Assembly (NCBI GenBank): GCA_949752795.1
Contig: OX457070.1
Span: 33,885,574 to 33,949,573 of the forward strand
Source of the DNA: Hyperoodon ampullatus
Lineage: Eukaryota > Chordata > Mammalia > Artiodactyla > Ziphiidae
Reading direction: 5' to 3'
DNA length: 64,000 bases
Made by a program: the position numbers and the translations under genes. The notes beneath the pieces are model-generated. The model saw only the letters and a program-made list of their open reading frames with translations, had not been told where the DNA came from and ran no database searches. Position 1 is the stretch's first letter. Every line of letters begins with the position of its first letter. Positions 49,821 to 63,799 of the stretch are shown here, piece by piece.

Positions 49821-51152
49821 TTGATACCAAAACCAGACAAGGATGTCACAAAGAAAGAAAACTACAGGTCAATATCACTGATGAACATAGATGCACAAAT
49901 CCTCAACAAAATACTAGCAAACAGAATCCAACAGCACATTAAAAGGATCATACATCATAATCAAGTGGGGTTTCTTCCAGGAATGCAAGGATTCTTCAAT
50001 ATATGCAAATCAATCAACGTCATACACCATATTAGCAAATTGAAGGAGAAAAACCAGAGGATCATCTCAATAGATGCAGAGAAAGCTTTGGACAAAATTC
50101 AACACCCATTTATGATAAAAACCCTGCAGGAAGGAGGCACAGAGGGAACTTTCCTCAACATAATAAAGGCCATATATGACAAACCCACAGCCAACATCAT
50201 CCTCAATGGTGAAAAACTGAAAGCATTTCCACTAAGATCAGGAACAAGACAAGGTTGCCCACTCTCACCACTCTTATTCAACATAATTTTGGAAGGTTTA
50301 GACACAGCAATCAGAGTAGAAAAGGAAATAAAAGGAATCCAAAGCGGAAAAGAAGAAGTAAAGCTGTCACTGTTTGCAGATGACATGATACTCTACATAG
50401 AGTATCCTAAAGATGCTACCAGAAAACTACTAGAGCTAATCAATGAAATTGATAAAGTAGCAGGATACAAAATTAATGCACAGAAATCTGTGGCATTCCT
50501 ATACACTAATGATGAAAAATCTGAAAGTGAAATCAAGAAAACATTCCCATTTACCACTGCAACAAAAAGAATAAAATATCTAGGAATAAAGCTACCTAAG
50601 GAGACAAAAGACCTATATGCAGAAAATTATAAGACGGTGATGAAAGAAATTAAAGGTGATACAAATAGATGGAGAGAGATACCATGTTCCTGGATTAGAA
50701 GAATCAACATTGTGAAAATGATTGTACTACCCAAAGCAATCTACAGATTCAATGCAATCCCTATCAAACTACCACTGGCATTTTTCACACAACTAGAACA
50801 AAAAATTTCACAATTTCTATGGAAACACAAAAGATCCCGAATAGCCAAAGCAATCTGGAGAACGAAACACAGAGCTCCAGGAATCAGGCTCTCCGATTTC
50901 ACACTATACTACAGAGCTACAGTAATCCAGACAGTATGGTACTGGCACAAAAACAGAAAGACACATCAATGGAACAGGATAGAAATCTCAGAGATAAACC
51001 CACGCACATATGGTGACCGTATCTTTGATAAAGGAGGCAGGAACGTACAGTGGAGAAAGGACAGCCTCTTCAATAAGTGGTGCTGGGAAAACTGGACAGG
51101 GACACGTACAACTATGAGATTAGGTCAATCCCTAACGTGTACACAAAAATAA
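49821..51152 (+). pseudogene. ORF2: L1 ORF2 RT core remnant, 443 codons, U14
   Basis: Motifs A to E present. It combines Glu-Gly-Leu-Asp (U1-type) with Glu-Tyr-Pro (U6-type) and the Phe-Thr-Leu-Tyr-Tyr-Arg tail, another mosaic of markers. Confidence 0.92.
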
Positions 51153-52457
51153 GCTCAAAATGGATTAAAGACCTAAATGGAAGGCCTGAAACTATCAAAC
51201 TCTTAGAGGAAAACATAGGCAGAACTCTCTATGTCATAAATCACAGCAAGATCCTTTTTAACCCAACTCCTAGAGAAATGGAAATAAAAACAAACAAAAA
51301 AAAAACAAATGGGACCTAATGAAACTTAAAAGCCTTTGAACAGCAAAGGAAACCATAAACAAGACCAAAAGACAACCCTCAGAATGGGAGAAAATATTTG
51401 CAAATGCAGAAACAGACAAAGGAGTAATCTCCAAAATTTATGAGCAGCTCATGTAGCTCAATAGCAAAAAAACAAACAACCCAATCGAAAAATGGGCAGA
51501 AGACCTAAATAGACATTTCTCCAAAGAAGATATAAAGACTGCCAACAAACACATGAAAGAATGCTCAACATCATTAATCATTATAGAAATGCAAATCAAA
51601 AGTACAATCAGATATCATCTCACACCAGTCAGAATTGCCATCATCCAAAAATCTAGAAACAATAAATGCTGGAGAGGGTGTGGAGAAAAGGGAACACTCT
51701 TGCACTGCTGGTGGGAATGTGAATTGGTACAGCCACTATGGAGAACAGTATGGAGGTTCCGGAAAAACCTACAAGTAGAACTACCATATGACCCGGCAAT
51801 CCCACTACTGGGCATATACCCTGAGAAAACCATAATTCAGAAAGAGTCATGTTCCAAAATGTTCATTGCAGATCTACTTTACAATAGCCCAGAGATGGAA
51901 ACAACCTAAGTGTCCATCATCCGATGAATGGATAAAGAAGATGTGGCACATATATACAATGGAATATTACGCAGCCATGAAAAGAAATGAAATTGAACTA
52001 TTTGTAATCAGGTGGATAGACCTTGAGTCTGTCATACAGAGTGAAGCAAGCCAGAAAGAGAAAGACAAATACCATATGCTAACACATATATATGGAAGTT
52101 AAGAAAAAAAAAATGTCATGAAGAACCAGGGGTAAAACAGGAATAAAGACACAGACCTACTTGAGAATGGACTTGAGGATATGGGGAGGGGGAAGGGTAA
52201 GCTGTGACAAAGTGAGACAGAGGCATGGACATATATATACACTACCAAACATAATGTAGATAGCTAGTGGGAAGCAGCCACATAGCACAGGGAGATCAGC
52301 TCGGTGCTTTGTGACCGAATGGAGGGGTGGGATAGGGATGGTGGGAGGGAGGGAGATGCAAGAGGGAAGGGATATGGGAACAGATGTATATGTATAACTG
52401 ATTCACTGTGTTATAAAGCAGAAACTAATTTTAAGAAAACATTTTACAAAAAAATAA

Positions 52458-53719
52458 GGACACTACGTAATGATCAAGGGCTCGATCCAAGAAGAAGATC
52501 TAACAATTGTAAGTATTTATGAACCCAACATAGGAGCACCTCAATACATAGGGCAGATACTAACAGCCATAAAAGGGGAAATCGACAGTAACACATTCAC
52601 AGTAGGGGACTTTAACACCCCACTTTCACCAATGGACAGATCATCCAAAATCAAAATAAATACGGAAACACAAGCTTTAAATGATACATTAAACAAGATG
52701 TACTTAATTGATATTTATAGGAAAGTCCATCCAAAAACAACAGAATACACATTGTTCTCAAGTGCTCATGGAACATTCTCAAGGATAGATCATATCTTGG
52801 GTCACAAATCAAGCCTTGTTAAATTTAAGAAAATTGAAATTGTATCAAGTACCTTTTCCTAACACAACGCAATGAGACTAGATATCAATTACAGGAAAAG
52901 ATCTGTAAAAGATACAAACACATGGAGGCTAAACAATACACTACTTAATAACGAAGTTATCACTGATGAAATCAAAGGGGAAATTTTAAATTACCTAGAA
53001 ACAAATAACAATGGAGACACAACGACCCTAAACCTATGGGATGCATCAAAAGCAGTTATAATAGGGACGTTTATAGCAATAAATCCCACCTTAAGAAACA
53101 GGAAACATCTCGAATAAACAACCTGACCTTGCACCTAAAGCTATTAGAGAAAGAAGAAGAAAAATACCACAAAATTAGCAGAAGGAAAGAAATCATAAAA
53201 ATCAGATCAGAAATAAATGAAAAAGAAATGAAGGAAACGATACCAAAGCTCAATAAAACTAAAAGCTGGTTCTTTGAGAACATAAACAAAATTGACAAAC
53301 CATTAGCCACACTCACCAAGAAAAAAAGGGAGAAGACTCAAACCAATAGAATTAGAAATGAAAAAGGAGAAGTAACAACTGACACTGCAGAAATACAAAA
53401 GATCATGAGAGATTACTACAAGCAACTCTATGCCACTAAAATGGACAACCTGGAGGAATTGGACCAATTCTTAGAAATGCACAACCTGCCAAGACTGAAT
53501 CAGGAAGAAATAGAAAATATGAACAGACCAATCACAAACACTGAAATTGAAACTGTGATTAAAAATCTTCCAACACACAAAAGCCCAGGACCAGAGGGCT
53601 TCACAGGCAAATTGTATCGATCATTTAGAGAAGAGCTCACACGTATCCTTCTCAAACTCTTCCAAAATATAGCACAGGGAGGAACACTCCCAAGCTCATT
53701 ATACTAGGCCACCATCACC
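52458..53719 (+). pseudogene. ORF2: L1 ORF2 N-terminal half remnant, U15
   Basis: Pieces 52470-52862, 52872-53117 and 53036-53707, with the usual TAA, linker frameshift and TAG. Confidence 0.9.
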
Positions 53720-55051
53720 TTGATACCAAAACCAGACAAGGATGTCACAAAGAAAGAAAACTACAGGTCAATATCACTGATGAACATAGATGCACAAATC
53801 CTCAACAAAATACTAGCAAACAGAATCCAACAGCACATTAAAAGGATCATACATCATAATCAAGTGGGGTTTCTTCCAGGAATGCAAGGATTCTTCAATA
53901 TATGCAAATCAATCAACGTCATACACCATATTAGCAAATTGAAGGAGAAAAACCAGAGGATCATCTCAATAGATGCAGAGAAAGCTTTGGACAAAATTCA
54001 ACACCCATTTATGATAAAAACCCTGCAGGAAGGAGGCACAGAGGGAACTTTCCTCAACATAATAAAGGCCATATATGACAAACCCACAGCCAACATCATC
54101 CTCAATGGTGAAAAACTGAAAGCATTTCCACTAAGATCAGGAACAAGACAAGGTTGCCCACTCTCACCACTCTTATTCAACATAATTTTGGAAGTTTTAG
54201 ACACAGCAATCAGAGTAGAAAAGGAAATAAAAGGAATCCAAAGCGGAAAAGAAGAAGTAAAGCTGTCACTGTTTGCAGATGACATGATACTCTACATAGA
54301 GTATCCTAAAGATGCTACCAGAAAACTACTAGAGCTAATCAATGAAATTGATAAAGTAGCAGGATACAAAATTAATGCACAGAAATCTGTGGCATTCCTA
54401 TACACTAATGATGAAAAATCTGAAAGTGAAATCAAGAAAACATTCCCATTTACCACTGCAACAAAAAGAATAAAATATCTAGGAATAAAGCTACCTAAGG
54501 AGACAAAAGACCTATATGCAGAAAATTATAAGACAGTGATGAAAGAAATTAAAGGTGATACAAATAGATGGAGAGAGATACCATGTTCCTGGATTAGAAG
54601 AATCAACATTGTGAAAATGATTGTACTACCCAAAGCAATCTACAGATTCAATGCAATCCCTATCAAACTACCACTGGCATTTTTCACACAACTAGAACAA
54701 AAAATTTCACAATTTCTATGGAAACACAAAAGATCCCGAATAGCCAAAGCAATCTGGAGAACGAAACACAGAGCTCCAGGAATCAGGCTCTCCGATTTCA
54801 CACTATACTACAGAGCTACAGTAATCCAGACAGTATGGTACTGGCACAAAAACAGAAAGACACATCAATGGAACAGGATAGAAATCTCAGAGATAAACCC
54901 ACGCACATATGGTGACCGTATCTTTGATAAAGGAGGCAGGAACGTACAGTGGAGAAAGGACAGCCTCTTCAATAAGTGGTGCTGGGAAAACTGGACAGGG
55001 ACACGTACAACTATGAGATTAGGTCAATCCCTAACGTGTACACAAAAATAA
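53720..55051 (+). pseudogene. ORF2: L1 ORF2 RT core remnant, 443 codons, U15
   Basis: It differs from U14 at Glu-Val-Leu-Asp near codon 160. Otherwise it has the same markers and end. Confidence 0.92.
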
Positions 55052-56355
55052 GCTCAAAATGGATTAAAGACCTAAATGGAAGGCCTGAAACTATCAAACT
55101 CTTAGAGGAAAACATAGGCAGAACTCTCTATGTCATAAATCACAGCAAGATCCTTTTTAACCCAACTCCTAGAGAAATGGAAATAAAAACAAACAAAAAA
55201 AAAACAAATGGGACCTAATGAAACTTAAAAGCCTTTGAACAGCAAAGGAAACCATAAACAAGACCAAAAGACAACCCTCAGAATGGGAGAAAATATTTGC
55301 AAATGCAGAAACAGACAAAGGAGTAATCTCCAAAATTTATGAGCAGCTCATGTAGCTCAATAGCAAACAAACAAACAACCCAATCGAAAAATGGGCAGAA
55401 GACCTAAATAGACATTTCTCCAAAGAAGATATAAAGACTGCCAACAAACACATGAAAGAATGCTCAACATCATTAATCATTATAGAAATGCAAATCAAAA
55501 GTACAATCAGATATCATCTCACACCAGTCAGAATTGCCATCATCCAAAAATCTAGAAACAATAAATGCTGGAGAGGGTGTGGAGGAAAGGGAACACTCTT
55601 GCACTGCTGGTGGGAATGTGAATTGGTAGAGCCACTATGGAGAACAGTATGGAGGTTCCGGAAAAAACTACAAGTAGAACTACCATATGACCCGGCAATC
55701 CCACTACTGGGCATATACCCTGAGAAAACCATAATTCAGAAAGAGTCATGTTCCAAAATGTTCATTGCAGATCTACTTTACAATAGCCCGGAGATGGAAA
55801 CAACCTAAGTGTCCATCATCCGATGAATGGATAAAGAAGATGTGGCACATATATACAATGGAATATTACGCAGCCATGAAAAGAAATGAAATTGAACTAT
55901 TTGTAATCAGGTGGATAGACCTTGAGTCTGTCATACAGAGTGAAGCAAGCCAGAAAGAGAAAGACAAATACCATATGCTAACACATATATATGGAAGTTA
56001 AGAAAAAAAAATGTCATGAAGAACCAGGGGTAAAACAGGAATAAAGACACAGACCTACTTGAGAATGGACTTGAGGATATGGGGAGGGGGAAGGGTAAGC
56101 TGTGACAAAGTGAGACAGAGGCATGGACATATATATACACTACCAAACATAATGTAGATAGCTAGTGGGAAGCAGCCACATAGCACAGGGAGATCAGCTT
56201 GGTGCTTTGTGACCGAATGGAGGGGTGGGATAGGGATGGTGGGAGGGAGGGAGATGCAAGAGGGAAGGGATATGGGAACAGATGTATATGTATAACTGAT
56301 TCACTGTGTTATAAAGCAGAAACTAATTTTAAGAAAACATTTTACAAAAAAATAA

Positions 56356-57616
56356 GGACACTACGTAATGATCAAGGGCTCGATCCAAGAAGAAGATCTA
56401 ACAATTGTAAGTATTTATGAACCCAACATAGGAGCACCTCAACACATAGGGCAGATACTAACAGCCATAAAGGGGAAATCGACAGTAACACATTCAAAGT
56501 AGGGGACTTTAACACCCCACTTTCACCAATGGACAGATCATCCAAAATGAAAATAAATACGGAAACACAAGCTTTAAATGATACATTAAACAGGATGTAC
56601 TTAATTGATATTTATAGGAAATTCCATCCAAAAACAACAGAATACACATTGTTCTCAAGTGCTCATGGAACATTCTCAAGGATAGATCATATCTTGGGTC
56701 ACAAATCAAGCCTTGTTAAATTTAAGAAAATTGAAATTGTATCAAGTACCTTTTCCTAACACAACGCAATGACACTAGATATCAATTACAGGAAAAGATC
56801 TGTAAAAGATACAAACACATGGAGGCTAAACAATACACTACTTAATAACGAAGTGATCACTGATGAAATCAAAGGGGAAATTTTAAATTACCTAGAAGCA
56901 AATAACAATGGAGACACAACGACCCTAAACCTATGGGATGCATCAAAAGCAGTTATAATAGGGACGTTTATAGCAATAAATCCCACCTTAAGAAACAGGA
57001 AACATCTCGAATAAACAACCTGACCTTGCACCTAAAGCTATTAGTGAAAGAAGAAGAAAAATACCCCAAAATTAGCAGAAGGAAAGAAATCATAAAAATC
57101 AGATCAGAAATAAATGAAAAAGAAATGAAGGAAACGATACCAAAGCTCAATAAAACTAAAAGCTGGTTCTTTGAGAACATAAACAAAATTGACAAACCAT
57201 TAGCCACACTCACCAAGAAAAAAAGGGAGAAGACTCAAACCAATAGAATTAGAAATGGAAAAGGAGAAGTAACAACTGACACTGCAGAAATACAAAAGAT
57301 CATGAGAGATTACTACAAGCAACTCTATGCCACTAAAATGGACAACCTGGAGGAATTGGACCAATTCTTAGAAATGCACAACCTACCAAGACTGAATCAG
57401 GAAGAAATAGAAAATATGAACAGACCAATCACAAACACTGAAATTGAAACTGTGATTAAAAATCTTCCAACACACAAAAGCCCAGGACCAGAGGGCTTCA
57501 CAGGCAAATTGTATCGATCATTTAGAGAAGAGCTCACACGTATCCTTCTCAAACTCTTCCAAAATATAGCACAGGGAGGAACACTCCCAAGCTCATTATA
57601 CTAGGCCACCATCACC
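56356..57616 (+). pseudogene. ORF2: L1 ORF2 N-terminal half, frameshifted EN, U16
   Basis: One A is missing near 56469, so the EN piece is open only from 56529 to 56759. Further pieces are 56769-57014 and 56933-57604. Confidence 0.9.
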
Positions 57617-58912
57617 TTGATACCAAAACCAGACAAGGATGTCACAAAGAAAGAAAACTACAGGTCAATATCACTGATGAACATAGATGCACAAATCCTC
57701 AACAAAATACTAGCAAACAGAATCCAACAGCACATTAAAAGGATCATACATCATAATCAAGTGGGGTTTCTTCCAGGAATGCAAGGATTCTTCAATATAT
57801 GCAAATCAATCAACGTCATACACCATATTAGCAAATTGAAGGAGAAACACCAGAGGATCATCTCAATAGATGCAGAGAAAGCTTTGGACAAAATTCAACA
57901 CCCATTTATGATAAAAACCCTGCAGGAAGGAGGCACAGAGGGAACTTTCCTCAACATAATAAAGGCCATATATGACAAACCCACAGCCAACATCATCCTC
58001 AATGGTGAAAAACTGAAAGCATTTCCACTAAGATCAGGAACAAGACAAGGTTGCCCACTCTCACCACTCTTATTCAACATAATTTTGGAAGGTTTAGACA
58101 CAGCAATCAGAGTAGAAAAGGAAATAAAAGGAATCCAAAGCGGAAAAGAAGAAGTAAAGCTGTCACTGTTTGCAGATGACATGATACTCTACATAGAGAA
58201 TCCTAAAGATGCTACCAGAAAACTACTAGAGCTAATCAATGAAATTGATAAAGTAGCAGGATACAAAATTAATGCACAGAAATCTGTGGCATTCCTATAC
58301 ACTAATGATGAAAAATCTGAAAGTGAAATCATGAAAACATTCCCATTTACCACTGCAACAAAAAGAATAAAATATCTAGGAATAAAGCTACCTAAGGAGA
58401 CAAAAGACCTGTATGCAGAAAATTATAAGACAGTGATGAAAGAAATTAAAGGTTATACAAATAGATGGAGAGAGATACCATGTTCCTGGATTACAAGTAT
58501 CAACATTGTGAAAATGATTGTACTACCCAAAGCAATCTACAGATTCAATGCAATCCCTATCAAACTACCACTGGCATTTTTCACACAACTAGAACAAAAA
58601 ATTTCACAATTTCTATGGAAACACAAAAGATCCCGAATAGCCAAAGCAATCTGGAGAACGAAACACAGAGCTCCAGGAATCAGGCTCTCCGATTTCAGAC
58701 TATACTACAAAGCTACAGTAATCCAGAGAGTATGGTACTGGCACAAAAACAGAAATTCACATCAATGGAACAGGATAGAAATCTCAGAGATAAACCCACG
58801 CACATATGGTCACCGTATCTTTGATAAAGGAGGCAGGAATGTACAGTGGAGAAAGGACAGCCTCTTCAATAAGTGGTGCTGGGAAACTGGACACGGACAT
58901 GTACAACTATGA
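57617..58912 (+). pseudogene. ORF2: L1 ORF2 RT core remnant, 431 codons, U16
   Basis: FADD is intact. A lost A near 58885 ends the frame 12 codons earlier than in other units. Thr-Ser-Ile-Asn near codon 300 is shared with U5. Confidence 0.92.
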
Positions 58913-60253
58913 GATTAGGTCAATCCCTAACGTGTACACAAAAATAAGCTCAAAATGGATTAAAGACCTAAATGGACGGCCTGAAACTATCAAACTCTTA
59001 GAGGAAAACATAGGCAGAACTCTCTATGTCATAAATCACAGCAAGATCCTTTTTAACCCAACTCCTAGAGAAATGGAAATAAAACAAAAACAAAAAAAAA
59101 ACAAATGGGACCTAATGAAACTTAAAAGCCTTTGAACAGCAAAGGAAACCATAAACAAGACCAAAAGACAACCCTCAGAATGGGAGAAAATATTTGCAAA
59201 TGCAGAAACAGACAAAGGAGTAATCTCCAAAATTTATGAGCAGCTCATGTAGCTCAATAGCAAAAAAACAAACAACCCAATCGAAAAATGGGCAGAAGAC
59301 CTAAATAGACATTTCTCCAAAGAAGATATAAAGACTGCCAACAAACACATGAAAGAATGCTCAACATCATTAATCATTATAGAAATGCAAATCAAAAGTA
59401 CAATCAGATATCATCTCACACCAGTCAGAATTGCCATCATCCAAAAATCTAGAAACAATAAATGCTGGAGAGGGTGTGGAGAAAAGGGAACACTCTTGCA
59501 CTGCTGGTGGGAATGTGAATTGGTACAGCCACTATGGAGAACAGTATGGAGGTTCCGGAAAAAACTACAAGTAGAACTACCATATGACCCGGCAATCCCA
59601 CTACTGGGCATATACCCTGAGAAAACCATAATTCAGAAAGAGTCATGTTCCAAAATGTTCATTGCAGATCTACTTTACAATAGCCCGGAGATGGAAACAA
59701 CCTAAGTGTCCATCATCCGATGAATGGATAAAGAAGATGTGGCACATATATACAATGGAATATTACGCAGCCATGAAAAGAAATGAAATTGAACTATTTG
59801 TAATCAGGTGGATAGACCTTGAGTCTGTCATACAGAGTGAAGCAAGCCAGAAAGAGAAAGACAAATACCATATGCTAACACATATATATGGAAGTTAAGA
59901 AAAAAAAAATGTCATGAAGAACCAGGGGTAAAACAGGAATAAAGACACAGACCTACTTGAGAATGGACTTGAGGATATGGGGAGGGGGAAGGGTAAGCTG
60001 TGACAAAGTGAGACAGAGGCATGGACATATATATACACTACCAAACATAATGTAGATAGCTAGTGGGAAGCAGCCACATAGCACAGAGAGATCAGCTCGG
60101 TGCTTTGTGACCGAATGGAGGGGTGGGATAGGGATGGTGGGAGGGAGGGAGATGCAAGAGGGAAGGGATATGGGAACAGATGTATATGTATAACTGATTC
60201 ACTGTGTTATAAAGCAGAAACTAATTTTAAGAAAAAATTTTACAAAAAAATAA

Positions 60254-61515
60254 GGACACTACGTAATGATCAAGGGCTCGATCCAAAAAGAAGATCTAAC
60301 AATTGTAAGTATTTATGAACCCAACATAGGAGCACCTCAATACAGAGGGCAGATACTAACAGCCATAAAAGGGGAAATCAACAGTAACACATTCACAGTA
60401 GGGGACTTTAACACCCCACTTTCACCAATGGACAGATCATCCAAAATCAAAATAAATACGGAAACACAAGCTTTAAATGATACATTAAGCAAGATGCACT
60501 TAATTGATATTTATAGGAAATTCCATCCAAAAACAACAGAATACACATTGTTCTCCAGTGCTCATGGAACATTCTCAAGGATAGATCATATCTTGGGTCA
60601 CAAATCAAGCCTTGTTAAATTTAAGAAAATTGAAATTGTATCAAGTACCTTTTCCTAACACAACGCAATGACACTAGATATCAATTACAGGAAAAGATCT
60701 GTAAAAGATACAAACACATGGAGGCTAAACAATACACTACTTAATAACGAAGTGATCACTGATGAAATCAAAGGGGAAATTTTAAAATACCTAGAAACAA
60801 ATAACAATGGAGACACAACGACCCAAAACCTATGGGATGCATCAAAAGCAGTTATAAGAGGGACGTTTATAGCAATAAATGCCACCTTAAGAAACAGGAA
60901 ACATCTCGAATAAACAACCTGACCTTGCACCTAAAGCTATTAGAGAAAGAAGAAGAAAAATACCCCAAAATTAGCAGAAGGAAAGAAATCATAAAAATCA
61001 GATCAGAAATAAATGAAAAAGAAATGAAGGAAACGATACCAAAGCTCAATAAAACTAAAAGCTGGTTCTTTGAGAACATAAACAAAATTGACAAGCCATT
61101 AGCCACACTCATCAAGAAAAAAAGGGAGAAGACTCAAACCAATAGAATTAGTAATCAAAAAGGAGAATTAACAACTGACACTGCAGAAATACAAAAGATC
61201 ATGAGAGATTACTACAAGCAACTCTATGCCACTGGAATGGACAACCAGGAGGAATTGGACCAATTCTTAGAAATGCACAACCTGCCAAGACTGAATCAGG
61301 AAGAAATAGAAAATATGAACAGACCAATCACAAACACTGATATTGAAACTGTGATTAAAAATCTTCCAACACACAAAAGCCCAGGACCAGAGGGCTTCAC
61401 AGGCAAATTGTATCGATCATTTAGAGAAGAGCTCACACGTATCCTTCTCAAACTCTTCCAAAATATAGCACAGGGAGGAACACTCCCAAGCTCATTATAC
61501 TAGGCCACCATCACC
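60254..61515 (+). pseudogene. ORF2: L1 ORF2 N-terminal half remnant, U17
   Basis: Pieces 60266-60658, 60668-60913 and 60832-61503. TAA in Ser-Asp-His and TAG before RT, as in most units. Confidence 0.9.
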
Positions 61516-62847
61516 TTGATACCAAAACCAGACAAGGATGTCACAAAGAAAGAAAACTACAGGTCAATATCACTGATGAACATAGATGCACAAATCCTCA
61601 ACAAAATACTAGCAAACAGAATCCAACAGCACATTAAAAGGATCATACATCATAATCAAGTGGGGTTTCTTCCAGGAATGCAAGGATTCTTCAATATATG
61701 CAAATCAATCAACGTCATACACCATATTAGCAAATTGAAGGAGAAAAACCAGAGGATCACCTCAATAGATGCAGAGAAAGCTTTGGACAAAATTCAACAC
61801 CCATTTATGTTAAAAACCCTGCAGGAAGGAGGCACAGAGGGAACTTTCCTCAACATAATAAAGGCCATATATGACAAACCCACAGCCAACATCATCCTCA
61901 ATGGTGAAAAACTGAAAGCATTTCCACTAAGGTCAGGAACAAGACAAGGTTGCCCACTATCACCACTCTTATTCAACATAATTTTGGAAGGTTTAGACAC
62001 AGCAATCAGAGTAGAAAAGGAAATAAAAGGAATCCAAAGTGGAAAAGAAGAAGTAAGGCTGTCACTGTTTGCAGATAACATGATACTCTACATAGAGAAT
62101 CCTAAAGATGCTACCAGAAAACTACTAGAGCTAATCAATGAAATTGATAAAGTAGCAGGATACAAAATTAATGCACAGAAATCTGTGGCATTCCTATACA
62201 CTAATGATGAAAAATCTGAAAGTGAAATCAAGAAAACATTCCCATTTACCACTGCAACAAAAAGAATAAAATATCTAGGAATAAAGCTACCTAAGGAGAC
62301 AAAAGACCTGTATGCAGAAAATTATAAGACAGTGATGAAAGAAATTAAAGGTGATACAAATAGATGGAGAGAGATACCATGTTCCTGGATTAGAAGAATC
62401 AACATTGTGAAAATGATTGTACTACCCAAAGCAATCTACAGATTCAATGCAATCCCTATCAAACGACCACTGGCATTTTTCACACAACTAGAACAAAAAA
62501 TTTCACAATTTCTATGGAAACACAAAAGATCCCGAATAGCCAAAGCAATCTGGAGAACGAAACACAGAGCTCCAGGAATCAGGCTCTCCGATTTCAGACT
62601 ATACTACAAAGCTACAGTAATCCAGACACTATGGTACTGGCACAAAAACAGAAAGACACATCAATGGAACAGGATAGAAATCTCAGAGATAAACCCACGC
62701 ACATATGGTCACCGTATCTTTGATAAAGAAGGCAGAAATGTACAGTGGAGAAAGGACAGCCTCTTCAATAAGTGGTGCTGGGAAAACTGGACAGGGACAC
62801 GTACAACTATGAGATTAGGTCAATCCCTAACGTGTACACAAAAATAA
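61516..62847 (+). pseudogene. ORF2: L1 ORF2 RT core remnant with FADN in place of FADD, U17
   Basis: GAC to AAC at 62077 changes the second Asp of the metal-binding FADD motif to Asn, which in this family would abolish catalysis. Also Thr-Ser-Ile-Asp-Ala near codon 82 and Val-Arg-Leu near codon 181. This is the only RT copy in the window with the motif itself hit. Confidence 0.93.
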
Positions 62848-63799
62848 GCTCAAAATGGATTAAAGACCTAAATGGAAGGCCTGAAACTATCAAACTCTTA
62901 GAGGAAAACATAGGCAGAACTTTCTATGTCATAAATCACAGCAAGATCCTTTTTAACCCAACTCCTAGAGAAATGGAAATAAAAACAAACAAACAAAAAA
63001 AACAAATGGGACCTAATGAAACTTAAAAGCCTTTGAACAGCAAAGGAAACCATAAACAAGACCAAAAGACAACCCTCAGAATGGGAGAAAATATTTGCAA
63101 ATGCAGAAACAGACAAAGGAGTAATCTCCAAAATTTATGAGCAGCACATGCAGCTCAATAGCAAAAAAACAAACAAACCAATCGAAAAATGGGCAGAAGA
63201 CCTAAATAGACATTTCTCCAAAGAAGATATAAAGACTGCCAACAAACACATGAAAGAATGCTCAACATCATTAATCATTATAGAAATGCAAATCAAAAGT
63301 ACAATCAGATATCATCTCACACCAGTCAGAATTGCCATCATCCAAAAATCTAGAAACAATAAATGCTGGAGAGGGTGTGGAGAAAAGGGAACACTCTTGC
63401 ACTGCTGGTGGGAATGTGAATTGGTACAGCCACTATGGAGAACAGTATGGAGGTTCCGGAAAAAACTACAAGTAGAACTACCATATGACCCGGCAATCCC
63501 ACTACTGGGCATATACCCTGAGAAAACCATAATTCAGAAAGAGTCATGTTCCAAAATGTTCATTGCAGATCTACTTTACAATAGCCCGGAGATGGAAACA
63601 ACCTAAGTGTCCATCATCCGATGAATGGATAAAGAAGATGTGGCACATATATACAATGGAATATTACGCAGCCATGAAAAGAAATGAAATTGAACTATTT
63701 GTAATCAGGTGGATAGACCTTGAGTCTGTCATACAGAGTGAAGCAAGTCAGAAAGAGAAAGACAAATACCATATGCTAACACATATATATGGAAGTTAA
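62848..63799 (+). pseudogene. ORF2: L1 ORF2 C-terminal remnant without the TAG, U17
   Basis: CAG replaces TAG near 63151, as in U7, leaving 63148-63606 open for 152 codons with the Cys-rich motif. An extra A near 62995 shifts the preceding piece (62772-63026). Confidence 0.87.

Larger units (their letters stand above)
48559..52457 (+). repeat. L1 satellite unit U14 (3899 bp)
   Basis: Standard layout; C-terminal remnant 51153-52102. Gln-His-Ile-Gly and Asn-Arg-Met-Tyr in EN are shared only with U16. First unit beyond the copied part of the higher-order repeat. Confidence 0.94.
52458..56355 (+). repeat. L1 satellite unit U15 (3898 bp)
   Basis: Standard layout; C-terminal remnant 55052-56001. 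Close to U14 but with Gln-Tyr-Ile-Gly and Asn-Lys-Met-Tyr in EN, Tyr-His-Lys-Ile in the linker, and Val-Glu-Pro near 55628. Confidence 0.94.
56356..60253 (+). repeat. L1 satellite unit U16 (3898 bp), many private changes
   Basis: The EN head is as in U14, but there are extra frameshifts near 56469 (one A lost) and 58885 (one A lost). Several substitutions are not seen elsewhere, for example Leu-Val-Lys-Glu and Asn-Gly-Lys in the linker and Ile-Met-Lys and Gly-Tyr-Thr in RT. The RT tail is of the U3 type (Arg-Leu-Tyr-Tyr-Lys). C-terminal remnant 58913-59898. Confidence 0.92.
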
